Origin: Dyadobacter arcticus
Lineage (GTDB): Bacteria > Bacteroidota > Bacteroidia > Cytophagales > Spirosomataceae
Reading direction: 5' to 3'
Assembly (NCBI RefSeq): GCF_011762185.1
Contig: NZ_JAASQJ010000003.1
Span: 558,001 to 622,000 of the forward strand
DNA length: 64,000 nt
Notes under the pieces: model-generated
What the model was told of the DNA's origin: nothing
Seen by the model: the letters and a program-made list of their open reading frames with translations, nothing else
The model's database searches: none
Translations under genes and position numbers: made by a program
Shown here: one piece after another, positions 29,270-38,875 of the stretch
How positions within the stretch are numbered: position 1 is the first letter of the stretch
How the letters are laid out: the number at the start of each line of letters is the position of its first letter

Positions 29270-31477
29270 TCATTTCAACACCGTCAAACCTCCTTTGTAA
29301 GACCGCCGGGTATATTGGATCAGGTAGTAATAGTAGCCTCCGGAAATATTGGTAGGGCACCAATCGTTAGGGCGGATTTTTGAATAATAAACTTGTTTAC
29401 CCCAGCGATTAAAAATCGTAATGTCTTTGAAGCGATCATCGCATTGGTCTTGCGGTAATTCCTGAAATACGAAGCAATCGTTTTTACCATCCGCATTGGG
29501 GGTGATCACGTTGGGGAATTCAGGAAAAGGTTGTTCACCATTTTCTTTGACAATTAGCTTAACCGTTGTGGTGTCGCTTGCAGAAGCGCAGCTCTTATCC
29601 ATCGTGATGAAATCAACAAGGAAAGCCTGTTCGGCTTCGCCGTTTAACAGCGCGCATTCAGGATTCCAGGAGTAGGGGGAAGTCACGGTTTTGATCCCCG
29701 ATTTTCCTTCAAAGATCATTCCCACATCTCCCATATCGAAGCCACGCCCAGCCGCAGATAATGAAATCGTATTGGTGTCCGGATCTGCGCCAAGAACATC
29801 AAAGGAAATGCCTTGAGGACTTCCAATGGTATAGGTTATTTCCGGAATAGTCAGCGAAGTGTGAACAGTAGGCGGGTTGTTCGGGGATTGGTCTACGATA
29901 AAGAACACAGGTTTGGACACAGGCAGCGGGTTACCTTCGCATCGCATATCTTCCAGTTTGAAATCGACAGCCAGGGTATCGCCTTTTTTAGCATTGCAGG
30001 GAGGCGTCCAGGTGAAATTCTGCTGCACGGCTTCAACGCCATTTACTGAAGCGAAATTCATGCCCATATCGCCCATATTGAAATCTCGCCCACGTCCGGA
30101 CAATATGAGGTTATCCTTGTCCGCGTCTTTCCCATATACGATGAATGTTACGGGCATACCTGCGGTCACATGTACATAGTCGCCCGGCAAAGATGTTGTA
30201 ACTTTTGGTGCATTGTTACCGCTGTTTTCCCGTCGGATGAAAATATTTAGCGTATCGGTCAGTGGAATCGGACAGCTTTCATCTTCGGCGATCAATTCAA
30301 TTTTGATTGGCCGGTTGTCATACGTCACAAAACATTCATCCAGACAAATTTGAAACCGCATGGTATCATTTACAATGCTGGTACGAAATTCAGCGGGCAA
30401 CAATGTGAAATAATCTTTCGAACTGTTTACTGCCTTTCCATTGACTTTGATCAGCTGAAAAATGGTAGGATCGGTGACAATAACCTCAAAACAATTAGGG
30501 TCGCCTTTTTTGATTGTAATAATTTCATTTTCAGCATAGTATGTTGTTTTTCCCTTTGGTTTGAACAACAATTTCGGTGCTTCCATTTTAGGACAGTCTA
30601 CAACCTTCAATTGAAAGTCGCGCGTAACCGAGCCGATTTTAACGCCATTTCGATATTCGTCTACCTGAACTGCAAAAACATAAAGCCCCACGCTTCCCGG
30701 AGTGACCGAGAGCATTCCCGTAGAAGCGTTAACCCGAAGCGGCTGTGGACCGGGGATAACATTGGCGACGTTGATGCCATCGATCCAATCAAGGCGTGGA
30801 TAATTGGAAGAGCCCCGGCCCGGAATACTTGGATTGGCTTTGTCCGAAAATCCCTGCATGGGCGTTACAATGGTGTAGGTCAGGCTGTCTCCATCTGCAT
30901 CGTCGCCACCAAAGTCGAAAAAAAACGGAGAGTTCACGCAGGCATAATCACCTTTGATCGCCGGAAAAACAGGCGAAGAGTTTTTGAAGCTCACATTGTT
31001 TTTTACCAATGGAGGAAATTCAAGATAAAATAGGCTACCTGCATCACCGGGCGCTTTGATGTTGGTAATCGTTCCATTCCGGCAGCATCTGTCCCACACC
31101 ATATAGTAGCCCTGGGCATCGTCAAAGCTAGCCGCATCGAGCCTCACCGTGGCGCTGTAAGTAATCATATAAGTTTGCAGCGTGGATATTCCGCAAAGCG
31201 GATTTGCGTACGTGACCGATTTTCGTTCTATTTTTGGGGCTTCAAGCCAGCCGACCGCCGCGTTGTCCCTTTTTCGAAACACGTATATGTTAACACTCGG
31301 ATCCTCGGCCCCGGGATTACCATTTAATGCATCAAAGTACATGGTAAGACCGATGTTGTAGTTATAAGCGCTATTTGGATTTTCGGTGATGAAGAGCTGG
31401 CCGCCGACAATGTGTGTAGCTTGGGCCTGGGTAATGGCAAACAGCATCAAAATAAAGCAGATGAACCGTTTTTTCAT
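29270..31477 (-). CDS. Large secreted protein with T9SS type B (gliding-motility-associated) C-terminal domain
   Basis: 735 residues. A signal peptide ends near residue 20 (FAITQAQAT), followed by HIVGGQLFI, a start common in this Bacteroidota family. The middle contains repeated cadherin/Ig-like modules: DADGDSLTYTIVTPM, KDADKDNLILSGRGRDFNMG and ADPDTNTISLSAAGRGFDMG. The GRGFxMGDxGM phrase recurs in two tandem modules. The final 85 residues are a type B sorting domain: FPNVITPNADGKNDCFVFQE, ITIFNRWGKQVYYS and GGYYYYLIQY...YKGGLTVLK. It would be exported by Sec, then by the type IX system to the surface. Role probably adhesion or structure. Confidence 0.92.
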   Translation of the reverse strand: MKKRFICFILMLFAITQAQATHIVGGQLFITENPNSAYNYNIGLTMYFDALNGNPGAEDPSVNIYVFRKRDNAAVGWLEAPKIERKSVTYANPLCGISTLQTYMITYSATVRLDAASFDDAQGYYMVWDRCCRNGTITNIKAPGDAGSLFYLEFPPLVKNNVSFKNSSPVFPAIKGDYACVNSPFFFDFGGDDADGDSLTYTIVTPMQGFSDKANPSIPGRGSSNYPRLDWIDGINVANVIPGPQPLRVNASTGMLSVTPGSVGLYVFAVQVDEYRNGVKIGSVTRDFQLKVVDCPKMEAPKLLFKPKGKTTYYAENEIITIKKGDPNCFEVIVTDPTIFQLIKVNGKAVNSSKDYFTLLPAEFRTSIVNDTMRFQICLDECFVTYDNRPIKIELIAEDESCPIPLTDTLNIFIRRENSGNNAPKVTTSLPGDYVHVTAGMPVTFIVYGKDADKDNLILSGRGRDFNMGDMGMNFASVNGVEAVQQNFTWTPPCNAKKGDTLAVDFKLEDMRCEGNPLPVSKPVFFIVDQSPNNPPTVHTSLTIPEITYTIGSPQGISFDVLGADPDTNTISLSAAGRGFDMGDVGMIFEGKSGIKTVTSPYSWNPECALLNGEAEQAFLVDFITMDKSCASASDTTTVKLIVKENGEQPFPEFPNVITPNADGKNDCFVFQELPQDQCDDRFKDITIFNRWGKQVYYSKIRPNDWCPTNISGGYYYYLIQYTRRSYKGGLTVLK

Positions 31478-31531
31478 GAGAAAATGGAGCTGTAAAATTA
31501 ATCCGATAGGATATTGGAATTAGTAAATGAA

Positions 31532-32938
31532 ATGAGAAATATGCCTAACAATAACATATACGAGTACGTTGAAATTACCGATTTTGCCGCAGAAGGCAAG
31601 TGTATTTTTAAATCAGAAGACGGTGTGATTTTCGTGGAAGGGAACGTAGCCCCCGGTGACATCGTCGACCTGCAAGTTGTAAAAACCAAGAAAAAATTAA
31701 AGGAAGCAGTCGTCACGAAAATTCACACATTATCCCCTTTACGTACGGATCCGTATTGTATTCATCATACGGTTTGCGGTGGTTGCCGGTGGCAGCATAT
31801 CGCTTACGAGCACCAGCTTAAATTCAAAAGGCAGCAGGTTATTGATCATTTTGAAAGGATTGGAAAGATCAGGCATGTTGAGATAAACCAGATTCTGGCT
31901 GCTCCCAGGACGAAATATTATCGCAATAAGTTGGAATTTACTTTTTCAAACTGGCGCTGGCTAACCAAAGAGCAAATGGATTCGGGCCAGGCGTTTTCCA
32001 AGAACGCGCTGGGCTTCCACGTTCCAAAAAGGTTTGACAAGATCTTCACCGTAGACCACTGCCATTTACAATCCGACCCTTCCAATACCATTCGCAATTC
32101 ATTGCACCATTTTGGCGATTTGAAAGGGATACCACATTATGATGTTCGCTTTAATGTGGGTGTTTTAAGAAATCTGGTTGTCCGCACGGCCAATACGGGC
32201 GATGTGATGGTGATTGTGCAATTCGGTCAGCAACACGACGAGCACATTGCGGAGGTAATGGAGTATCTGCATCAAACGCATGAGGAAATTACGTCGCTTA
32301 ATTATATTGTGAATTTAAAAGGCAATGATTCTTACCAGGACCAGGATGTTGTGCATTATGCGGGCGAACCATTTATTCGTGAAACGATGGAAGACCTGAC
32401 ATTCCTGGTCGGGCCGAAATCGTTTTACCAGACCAATTCAGAGCAGGCTTACCAGCTTTTCAATGTAGCCCGGGAATACGCAGGCTTGACGGGCAATGAA
32501 TATGTGTATGATTTATACACTGGAACCGGTACTATCGCGAATTTTGTAGCCCGCCGGGCGAGAAAGGTGATTGGGATTGAATATGTAGAGGCGGCTGTCC
32601 AAGACGCTCGCAGGAATTCAGAATTGAACGGCATTACCAATACTTCCTTTTTTGCAGGCGATATGCGGAGCATTATGAATGAAAATTTTCTGAAAACACA
32701 CGGCAAACCGGATGTGATCATCACCGACCCACCCCGTGCCGGAATGGATCTTCCTGTTGTGGAAACAATTTTGAAAGCGGGTGCAAACCGCGTCGTTTAC
32801 GTGAGTTGCAACTCAGCCACGCAGGCGCGGGATTTGGCGTTAATGTCTGAACAATATGAAGTTACAAGAGTTCAGCCGGTAGATATGTTTCCCAATACAC
32901 ATCATGTTGAGAATGTGGCTTTGCTGGTAAGGAAGTGA
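31532..32938 (+). CDS. rlmD: RlmD-like 23S rRNA (uracil-C5)-methyltransferase
   Basis: 468 residues from ATG at 31532 (a second ATG at 31541 and an upstream TTG are alternatives). A TRAM domain (about 10-65: YEYVEITDFAAEGKCIFKSE, VAPGDIVDLQVV) precedes a [4Fe-4S] site with the cluster cysteines in DPYCIHHTVCGGCRWQHI and a later DHCHL. The methyltransferase part has YDLYTGTGTIANFVA (SAM site), IITDPPRAGMDLPV and the nucleophile YVSCNSATQARDL. It methylates a uracil in 23S rRNA (U1939 in E. coli RlmD); Bacteroidota may have two paralogues, so the exact position is uncertain. Its stop is fused to a 26-bp inverted repeat. Confidence 0.9.
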   Translation: MRNMPNNNIYEYVEITDFAAEGKCIFKSEDGVIFVEGNVAPGDIVDLQVVKTKKKLKEAVVTKIHTLSPLRTDPYCIHHTVCGGCRWQHIAYEHQLKFKRQQVIDHFERIGKIRHVEINQILAAPRTKYYRNKLEFTFSNWRWLTKEQMDSGQAFSKNALGFHVPKRFDKIFTVDHCHLQSDPSNTIRNSLHHFGDLKGIPHYDVRFNVGVLRNLVVRTANTGDVMVIVQFGQQHDEHIAEVMEYLHQTHEEITSLNYIVNLKGNDSYQDQDVVHYAGEPFIRETMEDLTFLVGPKSFYQTNSEQAYQLFNVAREYAGLTGNEYVYDLYTGTGTIANFVARRARKVIGIEYVEAAVQDARRNSELNGITNTSFFAGDMRSIMNENFLKTHGKPDVIITDPPRAGMDLPVVETILKAGANRVVYVSCNSATQARDLALMSEQYEVTRVQPVDMFPNTHHVENVALLVRK

Positions 32939-32993
32939 CTTCGACTGCGCTCAGTCTGACAAGGCATTGTCAGACTGAGCGCAGTCGAAGTCT
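32936..32993. terminator. Perfect 26-bp inverted repeat spanning the rlmD/dnaB junction
   Basis: Arms 32937-32962 and 32967-32992 are perfect reverse complements with a 4-nt GGCA loop. The core CTTCGACTGCGCTCAG is a word common in Bacteroidota convergent spacers. The repeat fills the whole gap and touches both stop codons (TGA at 32936-32938 on plus, and CTA on plus = TAG for dnaB at 32992-32994). It is very likely a bidirectional terminator. Confidence 0.85.
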
Positions 32994-34608
32994 AAAAAGG
33001 TGGCTCGCTGTCAGGCCCCTTATAATCAAAATTACTTAAATCATTAGCCCTGCTCCTGAGCGTTCCGCTGGCCGGATTGGGCTTACCCTGACTTTCAAAT
33101 GATGAAATGGGGTTGTTTGGGGTAGGAATTGGTCGGTCGCCCGAAAAAGGAACGGTATTGAAACCTGAATCCAGGTCAGTGAACTTGGTATATTTTCCAA
33201 TAAACCTCAATTGAACGGTATCCAAGGAACCTGCACGGTTTTTGGCTACGATTACTTCTCCGATCCCTGCGGTGGAATTCCCTGCTTCATCTTCGGTAAT
33301 GTTATAATACTCGGGACGGTAGAGGAACATGACCATATCTGCATCCTGCTCAATAGATCCAGATTCCCTTAAATCGGATAGCTGGGGACGTTTTTCACCA
33401 CCGCGGGTTTCTACGGCACGACTAAGCTGTGACAGAGCAATCACTGGTATGTCCAGTTCTTTTGCGAGATTTTTGAGAGACCTGGAAATCATCGCAATTT
33501 CCTGCTCCCTGTTTCCCGCTCCTTTTCCGCCTGTATCTCCTGTCATTAACTGAAGGTAGTCAATCACAATCATCTGAATGTCGTGCTGGGCTTTTAACCG
33601 ACGACTTTTGGCGCGTAATTCGAGAATGGAGAGGGCGGGGGTGTCATCGATAAAAATGGGTGCATTGGTCAGCCGGTGAATCCGATGGTGCAATTGCTCC
33701 CATTCGTGCGGTGCCAGGCTTCCTTTCCTGATTTTCTCGCTGTCAATTTCGGCCTCAGCAGAAATTAATCGATTGACAAGCTGCACGGACGACATTTCAA
33801 GTGAAAAAATAGCTACCGGCATATTAAAATCAACCGCCGCATTTCGGAGTGAGGAAACCACAAAAGCGGTTTTTCCCATACCCGGGCGGGCGGCGAGGAT
33901 CATTAATTCGGTTTTTTGCCAGCCGGAAGTTAATCTGTCCAGCGCGCTGAAACCGGACGGCACACCGGTAAGCCCATCTTTATTATTCTTTTTCAAATCA
34001 AGTTCAGCCAATGCCTGACGCATCAGGGAACCCATATCCGCATAATTTTTCTTGATATTGGATTCGGAGATCTCGAACATGGCTTGTTCGGTCTTATCAA
34101 GAAGCTTGAAAACGTCCGTTGTATCTTCAAAAGCCTCGCGCTGGATTTCCGAAGCAATCTTAATAAGCTCCCTCTTTATGAACGCCTGGGACAGGATCCG
34201 GGCGTGGAATTCAATGTTAGCGGCAGAATTGACTTTACTGGTCAATTCCATAATATAAGAGGCGCCTCCAATCAGTTCAAGCTCGCCCATGCTCCGCAAT
34301 TTGGAGGTGACGGTAAGCATGTCGATCGGTTCAGAATCCGCAAAAAGAGTAATGATCGCAGTGTATATACGGACGTGCGCTTCCTTGTAAAAAGTATCGG
34401 GCCGGAGGATATCTGCAACTGCGGTTAGAGCATCCTTTTCGATCATTAAAGCACCCAGAACAGCCTCTTCCAGATCAATCGCCTGAGGAGGTAACTTGCT
34501 GAAAGTCTGTTCGATAGCTGGTGTTCGAGTACCGTATGGCCTCTTTTGATTGTTACCAGTTTTTGTTCCTGTCTTTGTGGAGTAATTGGGTGCCTTGTCG
34601 TTTTCCAT
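32992..34608 (-). CDS. dnaB: Replicative DNA helicase
   Basis: 538 residues. The N-terminal DnaB domain (about 35-140) has PPQAIDLEEAVLGALMIEKD and FYKEAHVRIYTAI. The RecA-like helicase domain has Walker A ARPGMGKTAFVVS, IFSLEMSSVQLVNRL, IDDTPALSILELRAKSRRL, Walker B IQMIVIDYLQLM and QLSRAVETRGGEKRPQLSDL with RESGSIEQDADMVMFLYRPE. It is hexameric and unwinds the fork 5'-3' with primase and Pol III. A long disordered N-terminus (about 30 residues, Thr/Lys/Asn-rich) and a C-terminal Pro/Ser-rich tail flank it. No intein. It is transcribed alone. Confidence 0.97.
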   Translation of the reverse strand: MENDKAPNYSTKTGTKTGNNQKRPYGTRTPAIEQTFSKLPPQAIDLEEAVLGALMIEKDALTAVADILRPDTFYKEAHVRIYTAIITLFADSEPIDMLTVTSKLRSMGELELIGGASYIMELTSKVNSAANIEFHARILSQAFIKRELIKIASEIQREAFEDTTDVFKLLDKTEQAMFEISESNIKKNYADMGSLMRQALAELDLKKNNKDGLTGVPSGFSALDRLTSGWQKTELMILAARPGMGKTAFVVSSLRNAAVDFNMPVAIFSLEMSSVQLVNRLISAEAEIDSEKIRKGSLAPHEWEQLHHRIHRLTNAPIFIDDTPALSILELRAKSRRLKAQHDIQMIVIDYLQLMTGDTGGKGAGNREQEIAMISRSLKNLAKELDIPVIALSQLSRAVETRGGEKRPQLSDLRESGSIEQDADMVMFLYRPEYYNITEDEAGNSTAGIGEVIVAKNRAGSLDTVQLRFIGKYTKFTDLDSGFNTVPFSGDRPIPTPNNPISSFESQGKPNPASGTLRSRANDLSNFDYKGPDSEPPF

Positions 34609-34855
34609 ATTAAGACAAAGTTAAGCATTGAAGGGCGTTCGGAAAAGGAAGAGCGACGATCTTGGAACAATAAATATTTTCAAAAATGAGGACTTTTTGC
34701 TGTGCGTCTGATAATGAAACAGTTGATCAGAAGATGTTAATTTTCCACTGATAGATTTACCCCGCTTATTGAAAAATCTAAATCTATCTTTTATAAATGT
34801 TGGTTATTATTACTAAATTTTACAAGAAATATAGAAACACTAAACTTTAATTCAT

Positions 34856-35803
34856 TTGCTGGAAAAAATCATCACGCTCGAAGACGTATCAATGGTGGAT
34901 TTTTTGGGTATTCACAATTCGAATATTAAAGAAGTTGCCGCCGCTTTCCCCGAAAGTAAAATCATTTCTCGCGGTAACGAGATCCGCATCCAGGGTACTG
35001 CCCCCGAAATCATCCGTATCACGGACATTATGGAATCCCTCCTGGCACATTACCAGCGTTACGGGAAAATCACCAACGACAATGTAAAGGGCTATTTGAA
35101 TGGTTTGGTAAAGGGGCCCGTCGCCAATGGGGAAAATGATGATGACGTTATCGTTTACGGAAACAAGGGCCTGGTGGTTAAAGCAAAAACCAAGAACCAG
35201 AAACTGTTGGTGGAGCAGGCAGAGAAATTTGATCTCGTATTTGCTGTAGGGCCGGCTGGTACCGGAAAGACCTATACAGCGGTGGCAATCGCCGTCAGGG
35301 CTTTGAAAAATAAAGAAGTACGGAAAATTATCATTACCCGTCCGGCTGTTGAAGCAGGGGAGAACCTGGGATTTTTACCTGGTGACTTGAAAGAAAAGAT
35401 TGATCCATATCTGCGGCCTATATATGATGCATTGGATGATATGATCGCTCCGGAAAAACTTAAATTATATCTGGAAAGCAGGGTCATTGAGATCGCGCCA
35501 CTGGCATACATGCGTGGACGGACGCTAAATAATGCATTTATCCTGCTGGATGAAGCGCAAAATACAACCCCAATGCAAATGAAGATGTTCCTGACCAGGA
35601 TGGGGCCAAGTTCGAAGGCGATCATTACGGGCGATAAATCGCAGATAGACCTTCCGAAAAACCTCAGGTCAGGGTTGATCGATTCATTGCATGTCTTAAA
35701 AGGAATCAAAGGAATTAGTTTTGTTGAATTGGATGGATCCGACGTGGTGAGGCACCGTTTGGTTAGGGACATTCTTGCAGCGTATGAAAAATCTGAGCAA
35801 TAA
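34856..35803 (+). CDS. PhoH family ATPase
   Basis: 315 residues from a TTG start at 34856 (LEKIITLEDV); homologues start with the same VEKIIxLEDV sequence, so no residues are missing. An N-terminal KH-like region (VDFLGIHNSNIKEVAAAFPE, ISRGNEIRIQGT) precedes the PhoH P-loop ATPase: Walker A AVGPAGTGKTYTAVAIAV, then ITRPAVEAGENLGFLPGDLK and Walker B AFILLDEAQNTTPMQMKMFL, and GDKSQIDLP. Cytoplasmic, thought to act in RNA metabolism; induction by phosphate stress is not universal. Its last 20 bp overlap the start of the M43 metalloprotease gene. Confidence 0.93.
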   Translation: MLEKIITLEDVSMVDFLGIHNSNIKEVAAAFPESKIISRGNEIRIQGTAPEIIRITDIMESLLAHYQRYGKITNDNVKGYLNGLVKGPVANGENDDDVIVYGNKGLVVKAKTKNQKLLVEQAEKFDLVFAVGPAGTGKTYTAVAIAVRALKNKEVRKIIITRPAVEAGENLGFLPGDLKEKIDPYLRPIYDALDDMIAPEKLKLYLESRVIEIAPLAYMRGRTLNNAFILLDEAQNTTPMQMKMFLTRMGPSSKAIITGDKSQIDLPKNLRSGLIDSLHVLKGIKGISFVELDGSDVVRHRLVRDILAAYEKSEQ

Positions 35804-37073
35804 GTTTCTGCTTACATGGATGTTGATCGCAGGTTTTGCGACGTTAGCCGCGTCGCAAAATCCGGATGACCTGATGATTCGCTGCGCAGAAACGCAGCGC
35901 GACTCGCTTAGACTTTCAAAAAATCCAAGATTGCTAAATGCACGCATCAATGCCGAAGAACTGATCCGGAACCATATCGCCCTTAACCGAACAAGTCTGA
36001 GAGCATCTGCTGACGACATTATCACCATCCCTGTGGTTGTACATGTCGTTCATAGTAAGGAAGATATGGCCATTGGCGGAGCCGGAAACATCAATATCTC
36101 CGAGGAGCAAATTCAGAGCCAAATTGATGTATTAAATGAGGATTATGGCAATACCTCGGGCTACAAAGGCTTTTACACGGATTCGCTTGGCGTGGATACC
36201 GGAATCAGATTTAAGCTGGTTACCGTGCTCCGTACTTTCAATGAAACCGCCCAGTTCAGCCCGATCGCCGATGCTGACGAGCTAGCTAGGATCTCACCGG
36301 CTTGGTTTACCAATCGTTACCTTAATATCTGGGTTTGCAGGCTTACCGACCGTTATCTTGGAACTTCCCAATTCCCGGTGGTGACTGAAATCAACACGAA
36401 AACCAGCGGACTTGCTACTTCCGAAGACGAGGCGCTGGATGCGCTTACCGATGGAGTGATCATTGATTACCGGTACTTCGGGAGGGATTCGGAGGTAATT
36501 ACAACCAAAATTTACAACCTGGGCAGGACAACGACCCATGAGGTAGGCCATTGGCTCGGTCTAATCCACATTTGGGGCGACCGGACTTGCGGAACCGATT
36601 ATTGCAATGATACTCCGACTGCAAATACCAAAAATGAAACGACAGATGTTTCCTGCACGCCGGTTTTCTCGGAATGCAGAGGTACTGTAAGCAGAAATAT
36701 GATTGAAAATTACATGGATTACTCTCCGGACGCTTGCATGAGCGTTTTTACAAATGATCAGAAAGAGCGAATGCATGCCGTACTGGAATTGAGTCCGCGA
36801 AGGGCTAAACTGGTTGAATTTTCCAGGATCACCGGCGATAATGTGATCGTCGATCTTTATCCTAATCCCGTTCAGGGGACTCTTTTCACAAATATTTTCA
36901 CGCCCAATTTTGAAGTCTTTACCGTAACAGTCTTTAATCAGCGCGGCCAAAAGGTTGTGGATGAAGCTGTTAACCGCACAATGCTCGACGTTAAAAATTT
37001 CCCAAGCGGCTTGTACTACTATAAGGTTTCGAGCGCTAGTCAAACGATAACCAAGAGTTTTCTTGTAAGGTAA
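35784..37073 (+). CDS. Secreted M43-type zinc metalloprotease with T9SS type A sorting domain
   Basis: 429 residues from ATG at 35784, three codons inside a TTG-started frame; the start lies within the last 20 bp of phoH. A signal peptide (about 1-24, LIAGFATLAASQ) is followed by a propeptide, then the catalytic domain with HEVGHWLGLIH (His252, Glu253, His256, His262) of the pappalysin (M43B/metzincin) type, and a Cys-rich stretch typical of the family (CGTDYCNDTPTANTK, MENYMDYSPDACMSVFTNDQ). Residues about 350-429 are a type A sorting domain (VDLYPNPVQG to TKSFLVR). It is exported by Sec, then the type IX system. Confidence 0.9.
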   Translation: MKNLSNKFLLTWMLIAGFATLAASQNPDDLMIRCAETQRDSLRLSKNPRLLNARINAEELIRNHIALNRTSLRASADDIITIPVVVHVVHSKEDMAIGGAGNINISEEQIQSQIDVLNEDYGNTSGYKGFYTDSLGVDTGIRFKLVTVLRTFNETAQFSPIADADELARISPAWFTNRYLNIWVCRLTDRYLGTSQFPVVTEINTKTSGLATSEDEALDALTDGVIIDYRYFGRDSEVITTKIYNLGRTTTHEVGHWLGLIHIWGDRTCGTDYCNDTPTANTKNETTDVSCTPVFSECRGTVSRNMIENYMDYSPDACMSVFTNDQKERMHAVLELSPRRAKLVEFSRITGDNVIVDLYPNPVQGTLFTNIFTPNFEVFTVTVFNQRGQKVVDEAVNRTMLDVKNFPSGLYYYKVSSASQTITKSFLVR

Positions 37074-37076
37074 TGT

Positions 37077-38873
37077 ATGTTTCCACGCGCACCGTTTGTC
37101 GGTATCGCTCTGCTATACCTCGCTGGTATTATAGCAGGTGACTGGCTTCTTTCTTTGGTTTCAATCTCTTCGGAGGCAATCATCCTCATTGCCTTTTTAT
37201 TGTTTGCTTCCTGCATTCTAGCCTATCTGATCCGAAAAAAAGTGCTTTTTGGATTTTGCTTCTCGGCGCTTCTGGTTTGTCTCGGCACTTATGGTAAAAT
37301 CGCAGTTGAAGAAAGAAACAATGCTGAAATCCAGCAATTTGACCAGCAATATCATACACATTACCAGGCTACGGTTTCCAATCTTCCGGAAAAGCGGAAA
37401 AGCACATATCGTGTCGAAGTGGACATCAATAGAACACGACTTGCGCGTGGCAAATGGAAAAATGTGACTGCCCGAACATTAATCAACATTGATGCTGATA
37501 TACAGGATATTCCCAAGCCGGGACAGCAGATCATTGTAAAAGGCAATTTGGACTTACCAATGGAAGCAACCAATCCGGAACAGTTCGATTATCGCCGCTA
37601 TCTCAAAAATAAAGGGATTTTATGGGTTGATTATCTTCGAAAAGGTGATTTTCAGACAGTATCTCTTCAACCCAGCAATTACAATCTGACCTTATGGAGT
37701 TTGAAAATTTCTGAATGGGCTGATCAGGAGTTTCGTCGGCAGATTGTAAATGACCAGTCTTATGGGTTGGTGAAAGCAATGTTCCTCGGTAGGCGGGATG
37801 ACCTGGGTGCGGAGCAGATCAATCATTACGTGGCGTCAGGCACAGTTCATATTCTGTCGGTATCGGGTATGCACGTGGCCATTATTTTCTTGATCATAAG
37901 CCATGTACTAAGCTGGATGAAGCGGTTCAGATTTGGAAACCTGTTTTACTTATGTACGATAATTCTATTGCTTGGATTTTACGCCCTCATAACCGGTCTC
38001 GCACCCTCAGTGCAGCGGGCGACGATTATGTGCATTATTTTTGTGGTGGCGGAAGTTTTTGGCAAGAAGAATAATGCCATGAACACGCTGGCATTTTCAG
38101 CGTTGCTGATACTGCTATCAGATCCTTCCGTGGTTTATGATGTAGGCTTCCAGCTTTCCTATCTTGCAATGAGCGGAATTTTTCTCTTTTACAAGCCTAT
38201 TCTCAGCATTTTGTCTCCCTCGAACAGGGTCAGCAAATTCGTCTGGCAAATTACCGCGCTATCTTTTGCTGCCCAGCTAGCAACATTTCCTTTAAGCCTT
38301 TATTACTTTCATCAATTCCCAAGCTATTTCTGGCTTATTAATCCGTTTGTTATTGCTTTTACAAATATCTTATTGCCCGCGTCAATGATCATGCTGGCAG
38401 TGAGTACGCTTAATATCACCTGGCTGCAATGGTTGATCAATTCGGTAGTGGATTGGTCGGCAAGGCTTACGGATCTTTCTGCAACAATTCCCGGTCGCCT
38501 GCCCGGTTATCTTGTTGAAAATCTGCATTTAGGGCTTATAGAGATTTTGCTTTTATATTTCTTGATGCTGGCGAGCTGGTTAGCATACGAACGGAGGGAA
38601 TATGTTTATCTCAAATGTTCATTTGTGATCGCATTCCTTTTCGCGAGCTTTTCTGTTTCACAAAGCGTTCACATTTACATGACGCCCAGCATTGTGGTAC
38701 ACAATGTTCCAAAGCATTCTGTGTACAGTTTCAAGCGCGACAATGTGGTGTATGTTGCCTGCGACAACGGATTCCCCATGGACAAACAGGCTTATGATTT
38801 CTATCTAAAAAATTACTTGATCAGCCAGGAGGCCGGCGAAATCAAATTCATCACCGCGGAAGACAAATTGTGA
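37077..38873 (+). CDS. comEC: ComEC/Rec2 family competence protein
   Basis: 598 residues from ATG at 37077, three bases after the protease stop. The N-terminal DUF4131 region (about 1-200) has several membrane helices and PxNPEQFDYRRYLKNKGILW. The competence domain (about 230-500) has GLVKAMFLGRRDDL, VSGTVHILSVSGMHVAIIF, GLAPSVQRATIMCIIF and VGFQLSYLAMSGIFLFY. A C-terminal MBL nuclease domain is absent, as in most Bacteroidota. It is expected to form the channel for single-stranded DNA uptake across the inner membrane. Whether this organism is naturally competent is unknown. It ends 2 bp from the convergent DUF922-like gene. Confidence 0.92.
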   Translation: MFPRAPFVGIALLYLAGIIAGDWLLSLVSISSEAIILIAFLLFASCILAYLIRKKVLFGFCFSALLVCLGTYGKIAVEERNNAEIQQFDQQYHTHYQATVSNLPEKRKSTYRVEVDINRTRLARGKWKNVTARTLINIDADIQDIPKPGQQIIVKGNLDLPMEATNPEQFDYRRYLKNKGILWVDYLRKGDFQTVSLQPSNYNLTLWSLKISEWADQEFRRQIVNDQSYGLVKAMFLGRRDDLGAEQINHYVASGTVHILSVSGMHVAIIFLIISHVLSWMKRFRFGNLFYLCTIILLLGFYALITGLAPSVQRATIMCIIFVVAEVFGKKNNAMNTLAFSALLILLSDPSVVYDVGFQLSYLAMSGIFLFYKPILSILSPSNRVSKFVWQITALSFAAQLATFPLSLYYFHQFPSYFWLINPFVIAFTNILLPASMIMLAVSTLNITWLQWLINSVVDWSARLTDLSATIPGRLPGYLVENLHLGLIEILLLYFLMLASWLAYERREYVYLKCSFVIAFLFASFSVSQSVHIYMTPSIVVHNVPKHSVYSFKRDNVVYVACDNGFPMDKQAYDFYLKNYLISQEAGEIKFITAEDKL

Positions 38874-38875
38874 AG

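Noticed and set aside
29026..29355. 109-codon plus-strand frame in the low-GC spacer
   Set aside because: Overlaps the end of the well-supported T9SS gene and has no homology signal that I recognise.
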